From: JAAYLC01 sp035654795 | Lineage (GTDB): Bacteria; Bacteroidota; Bacteroidia; Flavobacteriales; Flavobacteriaceae | Direction: 5' to 3' | Length of the DNA: 64,000 bases | Assembly (NCBI GenBank): GCA_035654795.1 | Contig: DASRWC010000019.1 | Location: forward strand, 1-64,000 | Shown: positions 17,205-24,932 of the stretch, piece after piece | Layout of the letters: each line of letters opens with the position of its first letter | Numbering within the stretch: the first letter of the stretch is position 1 | The notes under the pieces: generated by a model | Seen by the model: the letters and a program-made list of their open reading frames with translations, nothing else | Databases searched by the model: none | Told to the model about the DNA's origin: nothing | Position numbers and translations under genes: made by a program

Positions 17205-17235
17205 AAAATCGCTTCCGGTAATTAGAAGCGATTTT
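17205..17235 (-). terminator. Terminator of the YfaP-like lipoprotein gene
   Basis: Perfect 11-bp stem AAAATCGCTTC/GAAGCGATTTT around a nine-base loop, with a T-rich tail when read on the minus strand. The stretch between this and the previous terminator (17022-17204) shows no convincing gene. Confidence 0.8.
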
Positions 17236-17260
17236 GAATTAATTGGTTAGTTAAGTATAA

Positions 17261-18307
17261 TTACTTTTTTCTAGAAAAATTCTCGAAGACTTTATTGTTC
17301 TTATCGAAGGAGAATTTGACTGCTTTTGGAGTGTCCAATTGATACTCATTGGCAGGTAATCCTTTTGGAGAAGTGCCGTCTATTGCAAACTTCATAACTG
17401 TTTTTCTGTTGGAATTATGACTTTCATCTTCCGGAGTTAATGTTCCGTAGTGAGGATTGACTCCCTCAGTTGGATTTATAAGCACTCCGTTATAGTGTGC
17501 AATAACCGTATAACTTGTATTGCTGCTTACATCGCAATTTGACCACAGGTCAACCTCCACCAAATATTCTCCATTCTCAACAATCACATTCGGATCGTCA
17601 TCGGGATAAGCATAAGTTATATTTTCATTATTGATATGATCCAAATAGCAGGCGGCATTACTATCTACGTCAAGCTCTCCTCCATTAGAAGATCGGCTCG
17701 ATCCATAATAAATCCGTGTTCCATTGGGCTCAGTCAAATGTAGATCTACATCATTTTCTTGATCCCACTGCACACTCACTTGAAGTTTTCCTGTTCCGGC
17801 ATGCAAAAGATTAACTTCCATGAACTGGAAAGGACCGAAATTTCCTTGTCCGTCTCCCACTCCAATAGCAAGGGTAAAGCTTTCTTGTAGCTGTTGACTT
17901 ACTATCATACGCACATCGGCTTCCATCATTGCATTTCCGCCGCGAGGAGATCCTTGACTTGTCATAGGGATAATGAAATATCCGTCTTGATTTTTCACCC
18001 CAACAATTACTTCCCGTGCACCCTCATTCCCGGTGACCTTTATCGTATTCGTACCACCAGCCAAAACGGTGGAATTTCCTGAAACATTGGTTATTTCAAG
18101 AGTTGATGAATTTGAGCCGGGTAATGCTTTTCCTGAAAAATCGCCTCCGTTTACATCAAAATAGTTACGTGAGAAATCTTGTCGACTGATTCCATCATTA
18201 TTGTCATTACTCTTGTCTTTACTACAAGATGCCAATGTTGCTCCAACAAATAATACTGCTACAGCATATTTTCCGAGCTTTAGAAGTGTCTGATTTTTTC
18301 TTTTCAT
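17261..18307 (-). CDS. Lipoprotein with YfaP/DUF2135-like domain
   Basis: The 348-residue product has a lipoprotein signal (AVLFVGATLASC, Cys28). Its central section, VSVQWDQENDVDLHLTEPNG then GGELDVDSNAACYLDHINNE, and GEYLVEVDLWSNC, matches the YfaP/DUF2135 domain, a beta-sandwich often found in surface or von Willebrand-linked proteins. The N-terminal part (SSTLEITNVSGNSTVLAGGT) looks like a separate adhesion-type beta domain. Surface attachment is likely, but the role is unknown. It is monocistronic, with its own terminator downstream. Confidence 0.7.
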   Translation of the reverse strand: MKRKNQTLLKLGKYAVAVLFVGATLASCSKDKSNDNNDGISRQDFSRNYFDVNGGDFSGKALPGSNSSTLEITNVSGNSTVLAGGTNTIKVTGNEGAREVIVGVKNQDGYFIIPMTSQGSPRGGNAMMEADVRMIVSQQLQESFTLAIGVGDGQGNFGPFQFMEVNLLHAGTGKLQVSVQWDQENDVDLHLTEPNGTRIYYGSSRSSNGGELDVDSNAACYLDHINNENITYAYPDDDPNVIVENGEYLVEVDLWSNCDVSSNTSYTVIAHYNGVLINPTEGVNPHYGTLTPEDESHNSNRKTVMKFAIDGTSPKGLPANEYQLDTPKAVKFSFDKNNKVFENFSRKK

Positions 18308-18438
18308 GTGTTTTGGTTTTTAATTCTTGCCTCGACGATGTTCAAATTCAAAAATGACAATTAAACATCCGTCTATTTTTAGTTGGTATAAAATGAATGG
18401 AAAGGTAAACAAAAAAAAAACAAAAGCTCAAACCAAAT

Positions 18439-19875
18439 TTAAAATATCAATATTTTTCGGATCGCCCGAAAACCGGTAGAAGTCTTAAATTCAATTAAAT
18501 ATATCCCACTGGCAAGTGTATCAAGATGAATATTGCTTTCTTTAGGTTCAGGAGAAAAAGATTGAACTTTTTGCCCTGTAGCATTTAAAATGTTAATCCG
18601 GTCTATGATCCAATTGTCGGCGATAGAGTAGAAAAGTTCTCTTCCTCGCTGGTATATTGTTACCGAAGGAGAATTAAATTGAGTGGTATTCATAATCTGG
18701 GGTTTTGCCGCTTCCACAATAAACTGTAGCCCCAACTTTGCAAATTTAGCAGCATGCTCTCCGGTTTCAAGAACAGAAAAAATATCATTGGCGGTATGAA
18801 TAAAAGGATTGTCCTCCCCCATTGCGGCCTCAAATGGCATTGATGCAGAATAACCGTTTGCCGCCCAGCTAGCATGATCGGAACATCCGTATCCACATTC
18901 TGAATAATTATATGAGAATGAATGATCTCCGGAGCTGTTATAGTGATCCATTAGTTGCGTTAAATATAAATTCAAATCACTGCTTGTATAATAATCTGTC
19001 ATGATGTAAACATCATCTGAGGAGCCATTATATCCGGTCATATCAAATTGAACATAGGCAAGCACATTTTTATTGTTTTGTTTGTAATGTTGTGCAATTT
19101 CTCCGGAGCCAACGAGTCCAATTTCTTCAGCAGCAAAAGCCATAACTTCCACGGTGCGAGAGGGAATAAAATTCTTTTCTAAAAGAACGCGTACCATTTC
19201 GTTTAACGATGCAATACCTGAAGCATTATCATCAGCTCCCGGAGCAACACTGGGATTCCAGGTAGTAGAATCAATATGACCTCCTACAATCACATACTCA
19301 TCAGCGTTATTTGCGCCATCTATGGTCAAAATTACAGAGGGCATTGGCGTGTTCTGGTGCTCATATATCCTGGTGTGTATATCCGTTCTTCCGGTTGCTG
19401 CTATCCAGTTGTCCCACTTCATTTTTTGATCTAATACCGCCTGCCGAGCTTGAGGTTTTGAATGATGGCGTGTTCCGTAATTCTGAAGTTCAATTATATT
19501 TTGTTCAATATTTTCAACACTTATCAGGTCTAAGCACTCGTTTACAAAGGCTGTTTCCGTGATGGTAAAATCAATAGCAGCAGGCCTATTGCCGGATAAT
19601 TGAACTGCTTCTATTGCGTTATCAATGCTCGGCATAAAAATATAATTGGACCCATGAGTTTTAACCTCCTTTTTAATAATTTCGGCAATTTCCGTAGTCA
19701 TTTTAACGGCGCAAACCGTATTCTCCGTTGCAATAATTTCAATACCTTCAGGAAATCTCAAGACATATTTCTCGGCTGAATTTTGATCCATGGTGGCAAA
19801 AAAATGATCTTGTTGAGCCTGACAAGGAAGAATATAAATGGTTGAAAAAAGTAGAAGGGTAAATAATTTTCTCAT
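18439..19875 (-). CDS. M28-family metallopeptidase with T9SS C-terminal sorting domain
   Basis: Secreted zinc aminopeptidase. From ATG 19875 there is a signal peptide (LFTLLLFSTIYILPCQAQ), a prodomain, then the M28 zinc ligands in order: GGHIDSTTW, APGADDNASGIASLNEM, MAFAAEEIGLVGSGE, a later DMTG and YGCSDHASW. The last 70-80 residues (SFSPEPKESNIHLDTLASG, YLIEFKTSTGFRAIRKILI) are a type A sorting tail for type IX secretion, so it is exported and probably cell-surface or released. The frame is open to 19929, but the chosen ATG begins the signal peptide. It is divergent from the ECF sigma gene. Confidence 0.9.
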   Translation of the reverse strand: MRKLFTLLLFSTIYILPCQAQQDHFFATMDQNSAEKYVLRFPEGIEIIATENTVCAVKMTTEIAEIIKKEVKTHGSNYIFMPSIDNAIEAVQLSGNRPAAIDFTITETAFVNECLDLISVENIEQNIIELQNYGTRHHSKPQARQAVLDQKMKWDNWIAATGRTDIHTRIYEHQNTPMPSVILTIDGANNADEYVIVGGHIDSTTWNPSVAPGADDNASGIASLNEMVRVLLEKNFIPSRTVEVMAFAAEEIGLVGSGEIAQHYKQNNKNVLAYVQFDMTGYNGSSDDVYIMTDYYTSSDLNLYLTQLMDHYNSSGDHSFSYNYSECGYGCSDHASWAANGYSASMPFEAAMGEDNPFIHTANDIFSVLETGEHAAKFAKLGLQFIVEAAKPQIMNTTQFNSPSVTIYQRGRELFYSIADNWIIDRINILNATGQKVQSFSPEPKESNIHLDTLASGIYLIEFKTSTGFRAIRKILIF

Positions 19876-20007
19876 GATGAATTTTATTAAAAGAGTAAAT
19901 TTAATGGATTTGAGAATCTCTAGTTGCAATCAAATGCGATTTTTTGAGAAAATATTAAAGATTGGATAAAATCCACGACTCTTCAATAAAATCCGGTATA
20001 TCTTCAC

Positions 20008-20015
20008 TAAATTTG
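20008..20015 (+). promoter_or_regulatory. -7 element TAAATTTG of the ECF sigma gene
   Basis: Exact TAnnTTTG match, 18 bases before the TTG start at 20034. It supports that start because an in-frame TAA lies just upstream of the TTG. Confidence 0.45.
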
Positions 20016-20033
20016 AGATAAAACTAATCAACT

Positions 20034-20582
20034 TTGACAACTCTTAATCCGGAAAAATGGGTAGATCGATATGCAGATTACCTCTACAATTATGCAATTG
20101 TGAGGGTAAATGATCATATTGTAGCTCAAGATATCGTATCGGAAACATTTTTATCAGGGTTAAGAGGTCGGAAAACTTTCCAAGGAAAATCTTCAGAACG
20201 CACATGGCTTATTTCAATATTAAAAAGAAAGGTCATAGACTATTACCGCAAGCTTAACACTCAAAAAGAACGTGCAGAAATATCTGTTTCATACCAAGAT
20301 CCGGAGATGGAAGGAGACTGGATAGAGGAAAACGTACCTGACTTACAAGCACAAGCCGCAGATGAATTGATTGAAAATGAAGAATTGCGTTTGGCCATTT
20401 TAGAATGTTTGGATCAATTAAATGAAAATCAAGCCCGTATCTTTAAAATGAAGAGTATTGAAGGATTAGATACCGAAACAATTTGTAAAGAACTCAATAT
20501 AACTCCGTCTAATCTATGGGTGATCCTACACAGAGCCCGCAAGAATATGATGGAGTGTCTCGAAAAAAATTGGTTTAAATAA
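20034..20582 (+). CDS. ECF-type RNA polymerase sigma-70 factor (TTG start)
   Basis: The 182-residue protein shows a region 2 (YADYLYNYAIVRVNDHIVAQ, DIVSETFLSGLRGRKTFQG) and a region 4 with helix-turn-helix (LDQLNENQARIFKMKSIEGL, TICKELNITPSNLWVILHRA). It should steer RNA polymerase to a small regulon. The only workable start is TTG: an in-frame TAA lies at 20025-20027 and the first internal ATG would delete region 2. It is followed after 8 bases by a small Cys/His protein that looks like a zinc-binding anti-sigma partner. Confidence 0.88.
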   Translation: MTTLNPEKWVDRYADYLYNYAIVRVNDHIVAQDIVSETFLSGLRGRKTFQGKSSERTWLISILKRKVIDYYRKLNTQKERAEISVSYQDPEMEGDWIEENVPDLQAQAADELIENEELRLAILECLDQLNENQARIFKMKSIEGLDTETICKELNITPSNLWVILHRARKNMMECLEKNWFK

Positions 20583-20590
20583 AAATTTTT

Positions 20591-20848
20591 ATGAAGTTCC
20601 CCCGATGCGAAAAAACTACTAGTTTGTGCGACAAAAGAGAATACAAAGAGGCCAATTGGAGAGAAATCTTCCTGATCCAACTGCACACGCTTTATTGCAA
20701 AGAGTGTCGAACTTATTCAAAAAAATCTGAACATTTTCATCGTGTTCTTCAGGATTCCGCCCTCCAACATCTTTCACCAGATCAAAAACAAGTTCTCAAA
20801 CAACAAATTGAGCGAGAAATGCAACATGTTAATCAACCCAAATCATAA
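20591..20848 (+). CDS. Small zinc-finger protein, putative anti-sigma factor
   Basis: The 85-residue soluble product carries CEKTTSLCDK near the start and HTLYCKECRTY in the middle, giving a His-x3-Cys-x2-Cys set like the zinc-binding anti-sigma (ZAS) motif. The spacing to the sigma gene upstream makes an anti-sigma role likely. Unlike classic ECF anti-sigmas there is no membrane helix, so it would be cytosolic and could sense oxidants or metals through its cysteines. That last step is inference. Its 3' end overlaps the converging membrane-protein gene by 20 bases. Confidence 0.65.
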   Translation: MKFPRCEKTTSLCDKREYKEANWREIFLIQLHTLYCKECRTYSKKSEHFHRVLQDSALQHLSPDQKQVLKQQIEREMQHVNQPKS

Positions 20849-21647
20849 TTACGTATAAAAGCCACCAAATAGCGGGTAGTCCTTCCACAGCGAAAGAAGC
20901 AAAATACCGCGACTGGTTTTCAGACGATTTTATGATGGCAATTCCAAGAAGGAATAAAAAAAACAGGAGGCTGTATAAATGGTGTTCTGAAAATTCGTCT
21001 TTCAAGGCTTCCAGGAAAATGATAATCCCCATCACGCCCCATCCCATACGTTTGGTGGTTTGAATTCCAAGCTGTTGAGGCAAGGTAATCAAGGCCGGAG
21101 CATCCTTAGAATAATCCCGAATCTCAAAAGGGATCATTAATAACACCACAATCAAAAAACGCTGAATAAAAGTTAGAAGATAATCTGACTTGTATAATAA
21201 ATTCTCTTCGATTTCTAAGGGCAATACCACCGTCACCCCGGCCCACACTAAAGCAACAACAAAAACTTTTATACCTGAAACATTTCTCAAATTCTTATTG
21301 CGAATAACCGGAATGGCATATAAAAAAGTAATAAGCATCAATAAACTGAACGTTACAACCGACAGATATTGAAGTTTAAATAAATAAAGAGAAACCCAAA
21401 CGATCAAGCTTCCACCTAAAACAACCAAAAATGAACTCCTCTTTGAATCTAATAAATGCAGAATACCGGCCGGATGCAGCACAAAATTGTACCCAACCAT
21501 GGCACAAACAAAGACAAAGACATAAAACCAAAGTGAAAGATGCAACTGAAATTCAAGGGCGGTTATGGCACTAAAAGCAGTAACTGCTATAGAAACATGT
21601 ATTTGACTTCTGATATAAAAATCCAAAAAGCATCGAAAATATTTCAT
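20829..21647 (-). CDS. UbiA-like integral membrane protein
   Basis: The 272-residue protein has about eight membrane helices (for example LSLWFYVFVFVCAMVGYNFV, YLSVVTFSLLMLITFLYAIP, FVVALVWAGVTVVLPL). The loop IPFEIRDYSKD resembles the second Asp-rich motif of UbiA prenyltransferases, but the first motif is not recognisable (YNFVLHPAGILHLLDS instead of NDxxDxxxD). It may be a degenerate or divergent prenyltransferase. No neighbour points to a pathway. Confidence 0.55.
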   Translation of the reverse strand: MKYFRCFLDFYIRSQIHVSIAVTAFSAITALEFQLHLSLWFYVFVFVCAMVGYNFVLHPAGILHLLDSKRSSFLVVLGGSLIVWVSLYLFKLQYLSVVTFSLLMLITFLYAIPVIRNKNLRNVSGIKVFVVALVWAGVTVVLPLEIEENLLYKSDYLLTFIQRFLIVVLLMIPFEIRDYSKDAPALITLPQQLGIQTTKRMGWGVMGIIIFLEALKDEFSEHHLYSLLFFLFLLGIAIIKSSENQSRYFASFAVEGLPAIWWLLYVIMIWVD

Positions 21648-21746
21648 GAAACTAAAGGTAATTTATTCCTTTTTCTCCTTCCTCAAATTTTTCTAAAGAA
21701 TCCTTCCGATACTGAAAATCACACCTATAAATCGACTTAAAAATCG

Positions 21747-21754
21747 TATTTTTG
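21747..21754 (+). promoter_or_regulatory. -7 element TATTTTTG upstream of gcvP
   Basis: Exact TAnnTTTG match. The transcript would start near 21761 and include the 18-codon upstream ORF at 21791. Confidence 0.5.
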
Positions 21755-21790
21755 CACCCAATCATTTTTCACTTGGTTTGACCGGAAATA

Positions 21791-21847
21791 ATGATGTCAG
21801 AAATTGATATAAACTCCAAAAATCCTAAGAAAGGACAAAACTTATGA
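21791..21847 (+). CDS. 18-residue upstream ORF overlapping the gcvP start
   Basis: Within the gcvP leader a frame MMSEIDINSKNPKKGQNL runs to a TGA that overlaps the gcvP ATG (ATGA at 21844-21847). The geometry is that of translational coupling: ribosomes finishing the short ORF could restart on gcvP. The peptide has no glycine-rich or stalling motif that I recognise. It could be chance. Confidence 0.3.
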   Translation: MMSEIDINSKNPKKGQNL

Positions 21848-24693
21848 ATACTGATTCTTTTGCTTTACGTCATATTGGTCCACGTGAATCGGATCTCACT
21901 GAAATGTTAGACACTGTCGGTGTTTCATCTATGGATCAATTGATTTATGAAACCGTGCCGGATGATATTTTACTCAAAAAGGCATTGAAACTGGATACTG
22001 CCATGAGTGAACAAGAATATCTTGAACACATCACGGAGCTATCTTCAAAAAATAAAGTTTTCAAAACTTATATTGGCCTAGGTTATCATCAAGCAATAAC
22101 ACCACCGGTGATTCAACGGAATATTTTTGAAAATCCGGGATGGTACACCGCCTACACTCCTTATCAGGCAGAAATTGCCCAAGGACGATTGGAGGCGTTG
22201 TTAAATTTTCAAACGGTCATCACTGATCTAACCGGAATGGAATTGGCAAATGCTTCTTTACTTGATGAATCCACTGCAGCTGCTGAGGCTATGGCTCTTC
22301 TTTTTGCAGTGAGAGAAAAAGATAAGAAGAAAAATAATGCTGCCAAATTCTTCGTATCTGAAGAAATTCTTCCCCAGACCTTGTCTGTTTTACAAACTCG
22401 TTCTGAGCCTATTGGTATAGAATTAGTTATCGGCAATCATGAGACCTTCGACTTTGGCGAAGATTATTTTGGAGCACTCCTTCAATATCCGGGAAAAACC
22501 GGTAAAGTTTCCAATTATAAAGCATTCGTTCAGAAAGCAAATGACTCCGGAATTAAAGTAGCTGTTGCTGCCGATATTCTCAGTTTGGTGATGCTCGAGG
22601 CTCCGGGACATTTTGGAGTGGATGTAGTTGTTGGGACCACCCAACGGTTTGGAATTCCTTTGGGATATGGCGGTCCACATGCTGCTTTTTTTGCTACCAA
22701 AGAAGAATATAAACGAAACATTCCGGGTAGAATTATCGGTGTTACAAAAGACGCCAATGGCGAGCGAGCGCTTCGTATGGCACTACAGACCCGTGAACAA
22801 CACATTAAGAGAGACAAGGCCACTTCAAACATTTGTACTGCTCAAGTGCTTCTTGCAGTAATGGCAGGGATGTATGCCGTTTATCATGGACCTGAAGGAT
22901 TGAAATACATTGCACAAAAAGTTCATAGAAGTGCCGTAACACTAGCAAAAGAATTGAAGAAACTAGGTTTTGAGCAATTAAATGAAGTTTATTTTGATAC
23001 CATTCTAGTAAAAACAGATGCAAGTAAAATAAAATTTCTAGCCGAAGCCAGAGAGGTCAATTTCTATTATCCAAATGCTGATACGGTTTCCATTTCAATC
23101 AACGAGGCCACAACCGTAAAAGACCTGAATAAAATACTTGCCATTTTTGCAGATGCCGTAAAAACTGACTTTGTAAAAATCAGCGAATTGGAATCTGCCG
23201 ATATTATTCCGGAAGATCTGCGACGACAAACAACTTTCCTTGAACAGGAGGTGTTTAACCGATATCACAGTGAAACCGAGTTGATGCGATACATTAAAAA
23301 ATTGGAACGCAAAGACCTATCTCTAAACCATTCAATGATTTCATTAGGATCTTGCACCATGAAGCTGAATGCCGCTGCCGAAATGTTACCATTGAGCGAT
23401 CCTATGTGGGGAAATATCCACCCATTTGTTCCCGTGGATCAGGCCGAAGGATACCATACGGTTCTTAGAAAATTGGAGAAGCAGTTAAGTGAAATCACAG
23501 GATTTGCCGCAACCTCTCTTCAGCCAAATTCAGGCGCACAAGGTGAGTTTGCAGGACTTATGGTTATTCGGGCCTATCACGAATCTCGTGGAGACCATCA
23601 CCGAGATATCTGCTTGATTCCCGCGTCTGCACACGGAACAAACCCTGCCAGTGCAGTTATGGCAGGAATGAAAGTTGTGGTAGTTAAATCCACAGATGAA
23701 GGAAATATTGATGTGGAGGATTTACGCGAAAAAGCGGTCAAACACAAGGATAATCTTTCTTGTATAATGATTACATATCCTTCCACTCACGGGGTATATG
23801 AAGCTTCTATTCGCGAAATAACCGGCATAATTCATGAAAATGGAGGACAAGTTTACATGGACGGAGCTAATATGAATGCTCAAGTGGGATTGACCAATCC
23901 CGGAGCTATTGGAGCCGATGTTTGCCACTTAAACCTTCATAAAACCTTCGCAATTCCTCATGGAGGAGGAGGTCCGGGAGTTGGTCCTATCTGTGTTGCT
24001 GAGCAACTAGTACCTTTCTTACCCGGAAATCCGGTAATAACTACCGGTGGAGACCAAGCAATCACAGCAATTTCCTCTGCACCTTTCGGAAGCTCATTGG
24101 TGTGCTTAATTTCTTATGCATACATCTCCATGTTAGGAGTGAACGGATTGAAAAAAGCGACACAATACGCTATACTAAATGCCAACTATATCAAGGAAAG
24201 ATTAAGCGGTCATTATGAAGTACTTTATACCGGAGAACGAGGACGTGCAGCTCACGAAATGATCATTGATTGTCGTCCTTTTAAAGAAAAAGGAATTGAA
24301 GTAGTTGATATTGCAAAAAGGCTTATGGACTATGGTTTTCATGCACCTACAGTCTCTTTCCCCGTGGCAGGAACATTAATGATTGAGCCTACAGAAAGTG
24401 AGAGTAAATATGCACTGGATCAGTTTTGTGATGCTATGATTTCTATCCGAAAAGAAATTGCTGCAGCAGTAAAAGATGATCCGAATAGTGCTTTAAAAAA
24501 TGCACCTCATACGCTGGCCATGGTAACAGCAGATAAATGGGACTTCCCATACAGCCGACAAGAAGCAGCTTTCCCAATGGACTACCTTCAGGAAAATAAA
24601 TTCTGGCCGTCTGTTCGTCGTGTGGACGATGCTTTTGGAGATAGAAATCTCATTTGCACTTGCGATCCTATCGAAGCTTATATGGAAGCATAA
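21844..24693 (+). CDS. gcvP: Glycine dehydrogenase (decarboxylating), P-protein of the glycine cleavage system
   Basis: PLP enzyme that decarboxylates glycine and passes the aminomethyl group to the H-protein lipoate. The single 949-residue chain has both halves of the family. The N-terminal half has FALRHIGPRESDLTEML and YQAEIAQGRLEALLNFQT. The C-terminal half holds the PLP lysine at about 700 in HLNLHKTFAIPHGGGGPG. This is the fused form usual in Gram-negatives. No gcvT or gcvH is next to it. A strong terminator follows. Confidence 0.97.
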   Translation: MNTDSFALRHIGPRESDLTEMLDTVGVSSMDQLIYETVPDDILLKKALKLDTAMSEQEYLEHITELSSKNKVFKTYIGLGYHQAITPPVIQRNIFENPGWYTAYTPYQAEIAQGRLEALLNFQTVITDLTGMELANASLLDESTAAAEAMALLFAVREKDKKKNNAAKFFVSEEILPQTLSVLQTRSEPIGIELVIGNHETFDFGEDYFGALLQYPGKTGKVSNYKAFVQKANDSGIKVAVAADILSLVMLEAPGHFGVDVVVGTTQRFGIPLGYGGPHAAFFATKEEYKRNIPGRIIGVTKDANGERALRMALQTREQHIKRDKATSNICTAQVLLAVMAGMYAVYHGPEGLKYIAQKVHRSAVTLAKELKKLGFEQLNEVYFDTILVKTDASKIKFLAEAREVNFYYPNADTVSISINEATTVKDLNKILAIFADAVKTDFVKISELESADIIPEDLRRQTTFLEQEVFNRYHSETELMRYIKKLERKDLSLNHSMISLGSCTMKLNAAAEMLPLSDPMWGNIHPFVPVDQAEGYHTVLRKLEKQLSEITGFAATSLQPNSGAQGEFAGLMVIRAYHESRGDHHRDICLIPASAHGTNPASAVMAGMKVVVVKSTDEGNIDVEDLREKAVKHKDNLSCIMITYPSTHGVYEASIREITGIIHENGGQVYMDGANMNAQVGLTNPGAIGADVCHLNLHKTFAIPHGGGGPGVGPICVAEQLVPFLPGNPVITTGGDQAITAISSAPFGSSLVCLISYAYISMLGVNGLKKATQYAILNANYIKERLSGHYEVLYTGERGRAAHEMIIDCRPFKEKGIEVVDIAKRLMDYGFHAPTVSFPVAGTLMIEPTESESKYALDQFCDAMISIRKEIAAAVKDDPNSALKNAPHTLAMVTADKWDFPYSRQEAAFPMDYLQENKFWPSVRRVDDAFGDRNLICTCDPIEAYMEA

Positions 24694-24714
24694 TTTAAAA
24701 ATCTCCTATAAAAT

Positions 24715-24757
24715 AACTCGGTCCGTCTTTCAAGTTTAGACGAACCGAGTTTTTTGT
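24715..24757 (+). terminator. Terminator of gcvP
   Basis: 14-bp stem AACTCGGTCCGTCT (24715-24728) with AGACGAACCGAGTT (24738-24751), one mismatch, followed by TTTTTT. Confidence 0.9.
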
Positions 24758-24874
24758 TGTAGTAGTTTGGAATATAAACGCTGCCTTTTTTTACGTATGA
24801 AGGGAAATAATATACATTAAGAAGAAAGAACGTACCCACAAAAATCAGATCCAAATCTTTAAACTAATGAACAT

Positions 24875-24912
24875 AAAAAACCTCTCCCGTTAAAAATTAG
24901 GAGAGGTTTTTA
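24875..24912 (-). terminator. Terminator of secDF
   Basis: Perfect stem AAAAACCTCTCC/GGAGAGGTTTTT with a 12-base loop; T run follows on the minus strand. Confidence 0.85.
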
Positions 24913-24932
24913 TTTAAAGAAGTTCGTTAGGC

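Noticed and set aside
21755..21843. Glycine riboswitch upstream of gcvP
   Set aside because: The leader is under 90 bases with no tandem aptamer stems.
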